A stretch of DNA of 64,000 nucleotides from Trichormus variabilis 0441 (GCF_009856605.1 NZ_CP047244.1:229398-293397), one strand, 5' to 3'; positions 25,839 through 36,735 are shown, counted from the first letter of the stretch. Notes: a model not told the origin generated them from the letters alone. Numbers and translations are program-made.

Positions 25839-28325
25839 ATGAGAGAGCTAGGTGAAGACAGCACAGGTTTTTTGTATCCCCCAGCAGCTATACAAATTAA
25901 AACCTTACTCAAAGAACGTTACAAACAAGGTTTTCCCATCATCAAAGAAATCATTCAAAATGCGAATGATGGTGGCGCTAAAAGGCTGGATATTGGAGTA
26001 TCTAGTGGTTTTGACACTGCAAGTCATCCTCTGCTGCAATGTCCTGCCTTATTTTTTATTAATGATGGTAGTTTTCGTGATGAAGATGCTCAAGCAATTC
26101 GCTACTTTGGAATAGATTTAAACGCTAAAGATTCCGCTAAAATTGGAAAATTTGGACTTGGACAGAAAAGCATATTTCACCTTTGTGAAGCTTTTTTTTA
26201 TATTGCTAGTTCAGAATTGCTTAGAGGTGATCCTTATCGGTTCCAATTTATTAATCCTTGGGCAAATCCTACCGATCCAAAACAACCTAAATGGAAACAA
26301 CTAACAGTAAAAGATAAAGAAATTGTAGAGAATTATTTGAGTAATCAAGCTTTACTAGGTAAACAGTATTTCATTCTTTGGATACCATTACGACGAAAAG
26401 AAGCTGATAATAATCGCTGTATTGTAGATAACTATTATGATGAGCGTCTGATCGAAAAAGACTTTCCTAAGAATATGGGTGAGAAAATTACTACATTATT
26501 ACCTATGTTGCGATCGCTTCGAGAAGTTCACTATTGGCTACCTAATGATGCAGGGCAATTGCAAGAAGAATTCCATGTTTATTTAGATGCAAAAGCGGAA
26601 TGCTGTTCTTATCCGAAGTCCGAGAAGCCAGACCGGAAAGACATTCCGAAGATGCAAAGACCGCTATTTGGCTGTATTTCTCTAAGAAATCGAAATGCCC
26701 AAACCATTATTACTAATTATGCAGGTTGGGAGGCTATTTTAGCAGCCAATCAATTTCATCAATTGTTACCTTCTCCTCCCACAACACTAGATGACATCAA
26801 AAAGTCCACACATTGGCCAAAGCCATATACAAAAGATCAAGAAGGAAATATAGAGAATCAACCCGATAAAGCAGTCCCCCATTGTGCAGTTGTCTTTTCT
26901 CGAACTCCGGTGCAAGGAGAAGGAAGTTTAAACCTTCAATGGGCGGTTTTCCTACCACTTGTAGATGAACAGTCAGATGTTACCGAATTTCAAAATTGTA
27001 AATGTGATGGTAATTGGAACTATACGCTTCTGCTTCATGGTTATTTCTTTCCTGATTCTGGACGGCGTTATGTTGAGGTATTAAAGGATATTTGCGAGGA
27101 TAGAATTTGTTGGAAACTTCCCGAAAATGAGAACGACATGATTAGACAGTGGAATGCTATTCTTGCTACTGTTGGCACTTTATATAATCTTTTACCTGCT
27201 TTAAATAAATTTTGTAGACGACATCAACTTGAACGAGAGGATATTGCAAATCTTTGTGCTTCATTGAGAGAAACCAAAATATTTAAATCCACAACTTGTC
27301 AAGAATATATTTATACTGACGATTTCTGGGTTTATCAACTTCAGCCAGAACAATATGACTGGCAGTTAGTGAAGAGAACACAAAAGTTTTTGCCATTACC
27401 AAGCATCTCAGAGGAAATATGGTCAGCATTTCCAGAACTATGCAGATGTGCTAAAGAATATTGTCTTGTGTTGTCAGATACCCCTAATCTATTTACGTCT
27501 TGCAAGCCAGATAATTGGGAGGAATCAGACATTCAAGCAATACTAAAATCTCTTAATCTAAAAAATGTATTTGAGCAAGTTGAATGTATAGATTTTTTGG
27601 TTAACTTACTGAAATTATTTTCAAATTCTCTGACTGAGAAAATACAGAATTGCTTAAAGGCTGTTCTTCTAAAGGTATTTATTAATTTAGAACTAATGAG
27701 TCTTACACATTTGAAAGACTCTCTAAAAAAAGTTATTAATCTTATCGATGAGTCAAATTGGTTTGAACTCCCATGTAATGATACACAAATATTACGGATT
27801 ATCCAAAATCAGGTTAATATTTTGATTCTTCCAATGGATTTTGCTCCACAGCGAAAAACAGAACCTAAAATTTCTGGACATGATGCAGGATTAATAGTTT
27901 CTTACTTGGTAAGACATTCAAAAACTGATATTCAACAGAACGAAACACTTATTCTACAAATTATTAAAGCTATTCCTAAACAGGAAATGGTTATATTTCG
28001 AGAATATACTAAAGACTTAAAATTTGTTTCTGTATTTAACTGCCGCAGTAATATTTCTGAGGTTTATACTCCCTCAAACCTTGTAAATCTACAACAACAA
28101 GGATTACTATTTTTGAATTTATCGGACAGTAGAAAAATTGCTGCTGCCCTACAAGCGGCCTTGAAAAACAAGACAATTATTTTAGTTAATAATACAATTG
28201 CCAACAATTTTCTAGAGGAAGAAATACGGGGGTGCAATCACTCTGCTTGTCTAAGTTTGATTAAACAAAAGCCAGAACTATCTAATATAGAAGATCGTGC
28301 AAAATTACTGGAGGAACTACTCTAA
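25839..28325 (+). CDS. Sacsin/HSP90-like GHKL ATPase protein A
   Basis: About 828 residues from the ATG at 25839 (AAGGTG 7 bases upstream); a GTG at 25830 is an alternative. The N-terminal 250 residues form a GHKL ATP-binding domain of the sacsin/HSP90 type: IIKEIIQNANDGGAKRLDI (N box, near 41), FFINDGSFRDEDAQAI (G1, near 70) and IGKFGLGQKSIFHL (G2, near 103). The rest is a helical region without named domains. GHKL ATPases of this sort close like a clamp on ATP binding. The stop and the next start overlap (TAATG at 28323-28327), so it is coupled to a second, larger protein of the same class and to a SNF2 helicase. Confidence 0.8.
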   Translation: MRELGEDSTGFLYPPAAIQIKTLLKERYKQGFPIIKEIIQNANDGGAKRLDIGVSSGFDTASHPLLQCPALFFINDGSFRDEDAQAIRYFGIDLNAKDSAKIGKFGLGQKSIFHLCEAFFYIASSELLRGDPYRFQFINPWANPTDPKQPKWKQLTVKDKEIVENYLSNQALLGKQYFILWIPLRRKEADNNRCIVDNYYDERLIEKDFPKNMGEKITTLLPMLRSLREVHYWLPNDAGQLQEEFHVYLDAKAECCSYPKSEKPDRKDIPKMQRPLFGCISLRNRNAQTIITNYAGWEAILAANQFHQLLPSPPTTLDDIKKSTHWPKPYTKDQEGNIENQPDKAVPHCAVVFSRTPVQGEGSLNLQWAVFLPLVDEQSDVTEFQNCKCDGNWNYTLLLHGYFFPDSGRRYVEVLKDICEDRICWKLPENENDMIRQWNAILATVGTLYNLLPALNKFCRRHQLEREDIANLCASLRETKIFKSTTCQEYIYTDDFWVYQLQPEQYDWQLVKRTQKFLPLPSISEEIWSAFPELCRCAKEYCLVLSDTPNLFTSCKPDNWEESDIQAILKSLNLKNVFEQVECIDFLVNLLKLFSNSLTEKIQNCLKAVLLKVFINLELMSLTHLKDSLKKVINLIDESNWFELPCNDTQILRIIQNQVNILILPMDFAPQRKTEPKISGHDAGLIVSYLVRHSKTDIQQNETLILQIIKAIPKQEMVIFREYTKDLKFVSVFNCRSNISEVYTPSNLVNLQQQGLLFLNLSDSRKIAAALQAALKNKTIILVNNTIANNFLEEEIRGCNHSACLSLIKQKPELSNIEDRAKLLEELL

Positions 28326-31300
28326 TGAATTTACCTAGACACAAAAATTTTTACGAACTACGCTTTTTGCTGCATGGCAATAGAGACAAATATGAAAGTG
28401 ATGATACTTTGTACATTTCACGCGGAAAACCTGTATGGGAAAAGGTTGCTCATAAAGTGCTTGAATCATGGCGTATAATTCCACCTATGCTTGCAGGTAA
28501 GATTCAACCTGAAATTTGTAATACTCTATTTATAGAATACATTGAACCCGAAACTATCATCAATGAGCTATTAACTAATTCATTATCCATTACAGGAAAT
28601 GATTTATCACAAGAAGAACGGAAAGAAATTTTGAGACAAATTTCATCTAATTCAAGCTGTGAATCCTTGTGGAAGAGACTGCCATTGCATGAAACAGTAG
28701 ATGGTAAACTAGTTAATATTACTACTAATACCTATTTAGACAACCCTACTTTTCCACTTGATTCCCAATTCCAAGATATTGTTACCCTCATTAAAATTAG
28801 CGATGCATTACGAGAAAACTGGATTACTCAGTGGACACCACAAACTGCAATCAATGTAATTTTGAATCAGGAGCATCCAGCCAAATTTTATTTAATAATC
28901 CTTAAGCTGCTACCTCAAGTAAACGAAGAATTAATATCAAGACTAAAACAGACTAAATGGTTGCCTTTAAAATCAGGAGGTGTTATTTCCCCTGAGAAAG
29001 TCGTTCTTGTGTCAGAAAATTTTATTAAACAGCAGGCACAAGAAATAGAACAGGCTTTAGAAATGGTTTTTAAGTCCGAAAAAAGTAGTTATGCTACACT
29101 ATCTATGCTATCTGAGGATATTCCCTTTTCTGAGCCAATCAAGAAAATTTTACCAAAATCTTGGTATGACGATAATATTCTTGAGTTTTTATTAGAAGAA
29201 ATAGATGAACCATCTAATTATTGCCAAGTAATTCTTAAAGTTATAAAAATTATGCTTACTCGTAAGCGAAATATTAGTAAAGATAATTTGGAAAGATTAA
29301 AAAATAAAAAATGGTTAATTGATGCTAATGCAAGAGCTATTAGCATACAAAAAGTTATAAATTTTTCTAGTCTCGAAGATGATGTTACAACGATTTTAAA
29401 GTTGATAGAACCTTGGGATTATGTTACCCCAAAAATGCTCGGATATGATATTAGTTTATGTTTACAACAATTACAGATACAGGAATTATTCGTCACAGGT
29501 GATCTTGCTCTAGACGCAATTGGTGAGGCTATTGATATACTTCAAGAATATCATATTGGTAATATAGATATACATGAAGTTCATCTAGATAGCTTCTTAA
29601 AAACTTTTAAGTATTATGAAGGCTTTCCTATCTTAAAGCTGGCACAAAAGATATTACCTGATAAGTTTCAGAAATATATTCTTAGCAAAGCCTTAAAACC
29701 AATTGGCACAGAAGAGTTAGTTAAACTTTTACAATGGATTGTAAAAAGTTACGAAAGTCCTTCTGAAGAAGTAGTTTTACTTTACAATCTTTACTTAAAA
29801 ATGGCTGTCAATTCATTACCAGAGTTTTATCAAAAATTTTTACCAAAAATTCAACTACTGAACAAATCTAGTAAATGGAAATTTCCTCATGCTCTTAGCT
29901 GCTCTACTGGTATCGACAACGAATATATTCTGATAGAAGCTCAACAGGAAATATTAAGTAAATGGTTAGCTAATCTTTCTTTACCACCTAAATATAATAC
30001 TGTAGAAGATAATTATTTGGCTGAAAGTGTTAAAAGTAACGCTCAGATTCTGGAAGAATATTTTCGTCCTTGGCGTTCTTATATCCCTTCTGAGGCAATT
30101 GGTATTTTTTTAAGCTTACTTTCCGGTACTGACACAGAAGTGCAAAAGTTAGCTCAAGATTACCTCAGAGGACGCAATTTTGATGATATTAGGCATCAAT
30201 TGCTATGGAGTCATTCATTAATGGAGAAAAATTTTACTATTTCTGTATTATCCAATGAAGATCAACAAATATCTGTGGTTAGTCTTCTTGGTGGTTCCCT
30301 CGATGTGATGATATCTCAGAGTCAAACTCCTGAACACATCTTTATTATGGAGCCTACTGATACTACATCACTTATTAGACTATCTTCATTCAAACCAAAA
30401 GATTCTGTAGAAAATGAGTTGCCCAATATACTTTTTAATTCTGCTAAATTTCTTTTGGAACGTATTTATAAAGCTGTCACAAGAGTAAAATTACTCAAGG
30501 ATATATGGGATGAGTCTGTTTTTCAACCTAGACAACTAGAGGTTAAAGTTACGAGAAATCATATTCTTAAAAATATAGACAATCTGTTAAGTAGGCTAAA
30601 GCCAAATCAACATGAAATTACATCTTTAATCAAGCAATTGAATAATGAGAAATTTGGACTTACTGCTCTTGAAGAACAAGAAAAAAAAGAGCCTTTAGAA
30701 AAATATTTTAATCAAAGAATAGAAAAGGTTAAAAATAGTATTAGCGATATTAGTAATTCTATTTACAAGTTAATTAATTATGATGAAAATGTTAAAAAAT
30801 CTATATTAGAATCGGTTCGCCAAGAAATTCGCAAATATGGATACAATGCTAATAGTATTCTTTTTGAGTTATTTCAAAATGCTGATGATGCTCTTGCAGA
30901 ATTAAACGAGATGCTGGGTCATATTCATCAGGATAGAGGACGCTATGTTATTTATTGGGATACTCAATTTTTGACTGTAATGCACTGGGGAAGACCCATT
31001 AATCTCTATATTCACCCTGATGATCGTACAGAAGATTTTAGTCAGCAAGGCTTTAACCAAGACCTGCTAAAAATGCTTTTTTTCAATATTTCTGATAAGT
31101 CTGAAGATACAACGGGTAAATTTGGTTTGGGTTTTAAAACAGTTCACTTGATTTCTCAAGAACCAAAGGTAATCAGTGGCGATTTAAGCTTTGTCGTTCA
31201 GGCTGGATTACTTCCTTTCACTTTACCTCGAGAACATTGTATACAGGAAGATAAACATCTATTGAATAATCTAAGTTCTCGCTTAAAAAGTGAGCAATCT

Positions 31301-33886
31301 TCCTCAAATCTCACAGATGGCACACTAATTCATTTAGAAATAGATTCTAAAGCAAATGCTGATATTAGTAATGTTGTGGCTGAATTTGAAGATAATGTAA
31401 ATCTACTGCTTGTCTTCGCTAAATTTATTAAAACCTGCAAATTTATTTTAGTTTCCTCTCCTAAGAAATTTCTGACATGGCAACCAACTAACCTACTGGG
31501 AATTTCAGGTATTGAGTTCGGGCAAATCCAGATTCCACAGGTAAAGCAACCTGTCCGAGAGTGGTTCAGTTATAACCTGCTTTGTTTTCAAGTTAAGGAT
31601 GCCTCCATTGCCATTGTAATCCCCAGAAAATTCTCACAAAGTAGTTCGCCTTCGCCTTTGTCAGACTTTCCTACTTTCTGGGTGACTGCTCCCACAAAAG
31701 AAAAATTAGGCTTAAGGTTTGTCATTAATGCCATGTTTGATTTATCGACGGGGCGCACAAACCTAGATTCCAATTCTGCACGAAATCGGGAAATTGCTCA
31801 AGAAATAGGTAAAGGCTTAGGCGAAAAACTTGGTGAACTATTCCATCAATCACATCGTAACTGGGATACACTGTGCCAAACTCTCAAAATTGAGTCAGCA
31901 GATGAGTACACTTTTTGGGAATTCCTTTGGAATGTGCTGGTTGTAGATTGGTTAGAAAAAGATACTGTCTACAACACGATGGATATAATCCGGAGCGCGC
32001 TTAGTAGTGCAGATCGTGGCATAGGTTATCTCATTAATAATCATGCAGCTTTACCAAATGGTTTGTACGGAAAAATTTATCGTCAATTAATTTCACTAGA
32101 GAATGTCAGCTACGTTGTTGAAGGTATTATTGCGGAAGAAGAGTACTTTAAGAAAATAGTAAACTGGAGAAAATTCCAAGAAAATTGCCCTTCTCACTGT
32201 GTTATTCACAGTAAAGTCTGGAAATATGTTGAAAAGTTACTCAGTATCATTCCTAGCACACCAGAGAAACTGCAATTTGTTGACATTCTAGATTGGGAGT
32301 TAGGCGAAAGAAAACAAGTTGATCCCACAACAGCAGCTTTATTAGGGAATATTATTACATCCGCTTGTTTGGAACAGCTACAAGTATCCCATCGCCAGGA
32401 ATGCGAGCGCATCAAGATAGCACTACAGAATGTCCACTTCCAAAGTAAAGATAACAAAAAGTACATTACAGCATTGAAGCTCTTAGTTAAAGGAGCAAGC
32501 CAAGAAGAAAGTTTACTGGCTGAGTTTGCTCCAAATGACCGATTACTGCATCCAGATTATGCTGTAACTAGCCTTGAGTTTTTCCTTGCATGCCGTAAGC
32601 CAAGAGATATTATATCAGAACAAGAAATGGTGGAATGGGCACGCAATGCTAAGACCCAGGATAAACAGCAAGCTGTGCGTCAGTACTTGGCATCGGGTGA
32701 GCGCAAACAAGGATTTGCCAATGCACTGCGGAATTGTACCGCTAAAACTTGGATAGAGAATGATCAAGGTATTCAAGAAATCCTAAAGGTTAATTCTTTT
32801 CAACAAAAGGTTGAACAGGCAATCAGAGGGGAAATTGCTTGGGCTGAGGTCAGTAACTCATCACTAGAAGAAAACCGCAACGAAATTGTTCAGGAAATTA
32901 TCCCGGAAATTCCAACGTTTAATATTGATAAAACACTAACAGAAATTTATACTTGGTGGCAAGTAAATCACATTACTGAAATTAAGAAATATAATGAGCG
33001 TCTTTATCCTATAACCATTGATGAACTTAAACAGAAATTACAAAATCGCGATCGCAGTGCCTGGCTAATGCTTTTCTTCATTGGCATTACCCATACAATG
33101 GGTCGTACAAAACACGAACAGCATCGAGATTTTATTCGTTTTTGTTTAAAGCGATATTGGTGGGAAATATTTACAGAAAATAATCCCAGCGCACTTTCTA
33201 AGAAATGGATGGAAGTATTGAATGAGTATATGGATGACCAAATTGAAGATACAACTTGGTATTACTGGATGGAAAAATTTCCTAGTATTTATCGAATTGC
33301 TAACTACTTAAATGAGTATATTGATTCTTTCCTTAGTATTGAAAACATACAGACTAATTTTAATTTACATCATATTACTGCTCCAAGAACTAATCCGGCA
33401 TTCCAAGGAGGTGGAGCCGATGCGCCACCCTTACCACTGGGTATTGGCGCAAACTTCGTATTGAGAGAACTGGTACGTCTAGAGGTTATTAATCCAATTA
33501 CCGAACTATCTGTTCATCAACACTGTTTTGTGCCTAGAGCAAATGTAAGACGATTGTTAATACGTCTTGGTTGTCAAGATTTAAGTAAACCAGATTATAA
33601 AACATCCACAATAATATATAAATTTTTAAAGCGGGAATTTGAGAGATTAGGTTTACAAGGTGAACCAATTTTTCACCACTGCTTTGATATTCCCTTTGAA
33701 CTCTATCCTGAAGAACCTTCACGAGCTAATCGCTTAAATCTTGCGAAAATACAGGTTCGAGATGATGTTAGCTGGTATGAAAGTATTTCCGATGAAGAAC
33801 ATTCACAGTACGAATATTCTAGTGAAGATAGTGATTTTGTAACACTATCAGATGGTCGAGTAATTCCTAGATCATATATGGGCTGA
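28325..33886 (+). CDS. Sacsin/HSP90-like GHKL ATPase protein B, giant
   Basis: 1,853 residues. The first 800 are mainly helical with repeated leucine-rich texture and no visible ATPase motif. The GHKL domain is internal, near residues 830-1,050: ILFELFQNADDALAEL (N box, about 845), VIYWDTQFLTVMHWGRPI (G1-like) and TGKFGLGFKTVHLIS (G2, about 928). The tail is variable and ends with a segment reading DFVTLSDGRVIPRSYMG. The sequence is strongly unlike a housekeeping chaperone and looks like a scaffold-type defence protein. The next gene, a SNF2 helicase, starts 4 bases after its stop, so the three form one operon. Confidence 0.8.
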   Translation: MNLPRHKNFYELRFLLHGNRDKYESDDTLYISRGKPVWEKVAHKVLESWRIIPPMLAGKIQPEICNTLFIEYIEPETIINELLTNSLSITGNDLSQEERKEILRQISSNSSCESLWKRLPLHETVDGKLVNITTNTYLDNPTFPLDSQFQDIVTLIKISDALRENWITQWTPQTAINVILNQEHPAKFYLIILKLLPQVNEELISRLKQTKWLPLKSGGVISPEKVVLVSENFIKQQAQEIEQALEMVFKSEKSSYATLSMLSEDIPFSEPIKKILPKSWYDDNILEFLLEEIDEPSNYCQVILKVIKIMLTRKRNISKDNLERLKNKKWLIDANARAISIQKVINFSSLEDDVTTILKLIEPWDYVTPKMLGYDISLCLQQLQIQELFVTGDLALDAIGEAIDILQEYHIGNIDIHEVHLDSFLKTFKYYEGFPILKLAQKILPDKFQKYILSKALKPIGTEELVKLLQWIVKSYESPSEEVVLLYNLYLKMAVNSLPEFYQKFLPKIQLLNKSSKWKFPHALSCSTGIDNEYILIEAQQEILSKWLANLSLPPKYNTVEDNYLAESVKSNAQILEEYFRPWRSYIPSEAIGIFLSLLSGTDTEVQKLAQDYLRGRNFDDIRHQLLWSHSLMEKNFTISVLSNEDQQISVVSLLGGSLDVMISQSQTPEHIFIMEPTDTTSLIRLSSFKPKDSVENELPNILFNSAKFLLERIYKAVTRVKLLKDIWDESVFQPRQLEVKVTRNHILKNIDNLLSRLKPNQHEITSLIKQLNNEKFGLTALEEQEKKEPLEKYFNQRIEKVKNSISDISNSIYKLINYDENVKKSILESVRQEIRKYGYNANSILFELFQNADDALAELNEMLGHIHQDRGRYVIYWDTQFLTVMHWGRPINLYIHPDDRTEDFSQQGFNQDLLKMLFFNISDKSEDTTGKFGLGFKTVHLISQEPKVISGDLSFVVQAGLLPFTLPREHCIQEDKHLLNNLSSRLKSEQSSSNLTDGTLIHLEIDSKANADISNVVAEFEDNVNLLLVFAKFIKTCKFILVSSPKKFLTWQPTNLLGISGIEFGQIQIPQVKQPVREWFSYNLLCFQVKDASIAIVIPRKFSQSSSPSPLSDFPTFWVTAPTKEKLGLRFVINAMFDLSTGRTNLDSNSARNREIAQEIGKGLGEKLGELFHQSHRNWDTLCQTLKIESADEYTFWEFLWNVLVVDWLEKDTVYNTMDIIRSALSSADRGIGYLINNHAALPNGLYGKIYRQLISLENVSYVVEGIIAEEEYFKKIVNWRKFQENCPSHCVIHSKVWKYVEKLLSIIPSTPEKLQFVDILDWELGERKQVDPTTAALLGNIITSACLEQLQVSHRQECERIKIALQNVHFQSKDNKKYITALKLLVKGASQEESLLAEFAPNDRLLHPDYAVTSLEFFLACRKPRDIISEQEMVEWARNAKTQDKQQAVRQYLASGERKQGFANALRNCTAKTWIENDQGIQEILKVNSFQQKVEQAIRGEIAWAEVSNSSLEENRNEIVQEIIPEIPTFNIDKTLTEIYTWWQVNHITEIKKYNERLYPITIDELKQKLQNRDRSAWLMLFFIGITHTMGRTKHEQHRDFIRFCLKRYWWEIFTENNPSALSKKWMEVLNEYMDDQIEDTTWYYWMEKFPSIYRIANYLNEYIDSFLSIENIQTNFNLHHITAPRTNPAFQGGGADAPPLPLGIGANFVLRELVRLEVINPITELSVHQHCFVPRANVRRLLIRLGCQDLSKPDYKTSTIIYKFLKREFERLGLQGEPIFHHCFDIPFELYPEEPSRANRLNLAKIQVRDDVSWYESISDEEHSQYEYSSEDSDFVTLSDGRVIPRSYMG

Positions 33887-33890
33887 GAGA

Positions 33891-36608
33891 ATGAGGATTT
33901 TAAATATGGATATCGAATTCAAGCAAGGCAATAGTGTATCTCATCCCAAACACGGCAATGGTCAGGTAAGAACTGATGAAGGAACTACGGTTATTGTCCG
34001 TTTTGAGCATGGTTTGGAAGAATGTCCTAGAGAAGAACTCACTCGTCTCTCTTCACTGGAAGAAGCTATCAATTCCCTAAAGTCGCATAATTCGCTTGAG
34101 GTGATTGCTCGCGTGCAAGCATTGGCAATACGCTCGGTTAATGATGTTTGGGGTATATTTTCTCTGGCACGGATTGCTCTACTACCCCATCAACTATGGG
34201 TCTGTCGTCGGGTTGTTCAGGAACTACCAGCCCGTTGCTTGGTTGCTGATGATGTTGGGCTGGGGAAAACTATTGAGGCAGGTCTTATTCTTTGGACACT
34301 TTTGAGTAAGGGAGCAGTGAAGCGTATCTTAATTGTCTGCCCTGCTTCTCTTGTTGAGCAGTGGCAACACCGACTGCGGGTGATGTTTGATATTCGCTGT
34401 ACACGATACATAACTGAAGCAGATACATTGAAAAGCGATTTCTGGAACACGCATCATCAGGTAATTGCTTCATTGCCTACACTCCGCAAGAATAGCGGCG
34501 ATCGCCATAAACGTCTATTTGATGCAGAACCTTGGGACTTACTAATTGTTGATGAGGCACACCATCTTAATGCTGATGAACAAAGTGGGCCGACCCTTGG
34601 ATATAGTTTTATAGATAAGTTGGTTAACAGGTATAAAAAAGTCCGTTCAGTTGTGTTTTTTTCGGGAACACCGCATCGCGGCAAAAACTATGAGTTTTTC
34701 TCTCTACTTAAGCTTTTACGAGAAGACCTGTTCCATCCCAAAAAACTTTTGAAGGAGCAATTGCAATCGCTGCGAAGTGTAATGATTCGCAACAACAAGC
34801 AGTCTGTTACAGATATGAAGGGGAATAAATTATTTCTACCTCTACAGGTGCGATCGGAAATTTACGATTATTCGCCTGAAGAGTCACTGTTCTACGAACA
34901 GCTAACTGAGTTTATCCTGACAGGAAAAGCTTATGCTTCTGGACTTGATGATTTTAACCAACGGGCAGTCATGTTGATTTTGATTTGTATGCAAAAGCTT
35001 GCTTCTAGCTCAGTAGCAGCAATTCGCAGAGCATTAGAAGGTCGCTTAAGACGAATTGATAACAACCGGAAGCAACTCGATAAGGTGAAACAACGAAAAC
35101 AGGAGTTAGAGCAAGAATTCAATGACCTTGAGGACGAGGAAAAACTCAATAGTGACGAAATTAATCGTTTGGAAGAACGGATTCTGGAATTAACAGAAAT
35201 GATCCGACTCATGGAAGATGAGGAACCTCGTCTGAGAGAACTTGTACAAGCTGCCAGTGCCATCAGGGAAGAAACAAAAATTCAGAAAATTCTGGATGTG
35301 GTTGCCAATCAGTTTACTGACCGCCAAGTGCTTTTTTTCACAGAGTATAAAGCAACGCAATCATTACTAATGTCTGCGTTGGTTGCTCAATATGGCGATC
35401 GGTGCGTTACTTTTATTAATGGTGACGAACTTGCAGAGGGAGTTATTAGCGCATCTAATCAATTTATAAGTCTGCGAGAGAAACGCGAAAATGCTGCCGA
35501 AAAATTTAACAAGGGAGAGGTCAGATTTCTTATTTCCACTGAGGCTGGTGGTGAAGGTATCGACTTGCAAGAAAATTGTTATTCTCTGATTCATGTAGAC
35601 TTGCCTTGGAATCCTATGCGTCTACACCAACGAGTTGGCCGCTTGAATCGTTACGGGCAAAAACGAGCAGTAGAAGTAATTACACTACGTAACCCCCAGA
35701 CTGTAGAAACCCTAATTTGGGACAAACTCAATCGCAAGATTGATAACATCATGCAATCTCTACAGCAAGTAATGGATGAACCAGAAGATTTGCTACAACT
35801 TGTTCTGGGGATGACATCACCAAAGTTATTTCGAGAAATTTTTAGCGAAGCTGACAGACATCATGAAGATTTAAATCAATGGTTCGATAGCAAAACTGCT
35901 AAATTTGGTGGAAAAGATGCGATCGCTACTGTACAGGAAATTGTTGGGAGCTGCGATAAATTTGACTTTCAACAAGTTTCTCCTTTACTACCACAACTTG
36001 ATTTACCCGATTTACAATCATTTTTTTTGACAATGTTGCAACTGAATAAGCGACGAATAAAATTTACAGATGAAGGCTTCTCATTTATAACACCTGATAC
36101 TTGGCGTACTGAATCAGCAATTCAAAGAGAGTACGAAGAGGTACACTTTAATCGTTATCGAGGTGATAAAAATCCTGCACATCATTTGCTTGGCGTTGGT
36201 CACAAACTGTTTAATGCAGCTTTGTCAGAAGCTACGAGTTTTACTGCTTGTGTAACTGTCTTACCTTGTATAAAACAACCTTTATTTATCTTTTTGATTA
36301 TTGACCGCGTGACTGGTATCCAGTCTAATGTACGGCAAGCTGTTGTAGGGGTAAGCATAGATTTATTCAAGCAAGCAACTATTGTGAAAGATTGGGAACT
36401 AATAGCCACATTAAATCAATACTTACCAGAATTAAAGAAAATGTCTGAATCTTCTAATGCTTGTCAACTAAACGCGAATGAAATTAGTCGATTGCTAGCC
36501 GATGCAGAACAGTTTTTAGAAAATAATTTGAATGGCTTAAATCTTCCTTTCAAAGTGCCAGCTATTCAAGCAATCAGCGTAATTCTTCCAGCCAAGGAAG
36601 CAATTTAA
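33891..36608 (+). CDS. SNF2/RapA-like DNA helicase of the sacsin operon
   Basis: 905 residues; an internal ATG at 33906 is an alternative start. Residues 10-50 form a small RapA-type SH3-like domain (GNSVSHPKHGNGQVR). Then come SNF2 motifs: Walker A DDVGLGKTIEAG (about 118-130), motif II VDEAHHL (about 220), motif III SGTPHRG, a coiled-coil insertion (LEQEFNDLEDEEKLN, about 405-445), motif V STEAGGEGIDLQ (about 549) and motif VI QRVGRLNRYGQ (about 580). It resembles the SNF2 helicases of DISARM (DrmD) and other restriction-like loci, which translocate on double-stranded DNA. It is the last gene of the operon and converges with a cytosine methyltransferase gene 77 bases away. Confidence 0.88.
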   Translation: MRILNMDIEFKQGNSVSHPKHGNGQVRTDEGTTVIVRFEHGLEECPREELTRLSSLEEAINSLKSHNSLEVIARVQALAIRSVNDVWGIFSLARIALLPHQLWVCRRVVQELPARCLVADDVGLGKTIEAGLILWTLLSKGAVKRILIVCPASLVEQWQHRLRVMFDIRCTRYITEADTLKSDFWNTHHQVIASLPTLRKNSGDRHKRLFDAEPWDLLIVDEAHHLNADEQSGPTLGYSFIDKLVNRYKKVRSVVFFSGTPHRGKNYEFFSLLKLLREDLFHPKKLLKEQLQSLRSVMIRNNKQSVTDMKGNKLFLPLQVRSEIYDYSPEESLFYEQLTEFILTGKAYASGLDDFNQRAVMLILICMQKLASSSVAAIRRALEGRLRRIDNNRKQLDKVKQRKQELEQEFNDLEDEEKLNSDEINRLEERILELTEMIRLMEDEEPRLRELVQAASAIREETKIQKILDVVANQFTDRQVLFFTEYKATQSLLMSALVAQYGDRCVTFINGDELAEGVISASNQFISLREKRENAAEKFNKGEVRFLISTEAGGEGIDLQENCYSLIHVDLPWNPMRLHQRVGRLNRYGQKRAVEVITLRNPQTVETLIWDKLNRKIDNIMQSLQQVMDEPEDLLQLVLGMTSPKLFREIFSEADRHHEDLNQWFDSKTAKFGGKDAIATVQEIVGSCDKFDFQQVSPLLPQLDLPDLQSFFLTMLQLNKRRIKFTDEGFSFITPDTWRTESAIQREYEEVHFNRYRGDKNPAHHLLGVGHKLFNAALSEATSFTACVTVLPCIKQPLFIFLIIDRVTGIQSNVRQAVVGVSIDLFKQATIVKDWELIATLNQYLPELKKMSESSNACQLNANEISRLLADAEQFLENNLNGLNLPFKVPAIQAISVILPAKEAI

Positions 36609-36735
36609 GATATCGCTTTAAAAAATCAACAAGCCCAAAAGATTCGCCCTCTGCTTTCAGGCGACGAATTTCCCCAATCGCTCGTCTACCTCTTGCTGAA
36701 AGGAGGCGATCGCTCTTTGCTGATTTTCCTTAACC
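36605..36735 (-). pseudogene. Fragment of an unidentified coiled-coil gene overlapping the methyltransferase tail
   Basis: Two minus-strand frames read as continuous protein if one shift is allowed: AVFKRVKENQQRAIASFQQE, then near 36665 GEIRRLKAEGESFGLVDFL and KRYLK. The methyltransferase frame through the same DNA (LRKISKERSPPFSKR) looks like read-through. It is probably the remnant of a gene whose upstream part is gone. Confidence 0.35.

Noticed and set aside
25381..28339. Extra TTACCTAGA words at 25381-25389 and 28331-28339 as RHH operators
   Set aside because: They are single copies, one lies inside coding sequence, and a 9-mer is expected by chance at this window size. Only the clustered sites near the RHH genes are supported.
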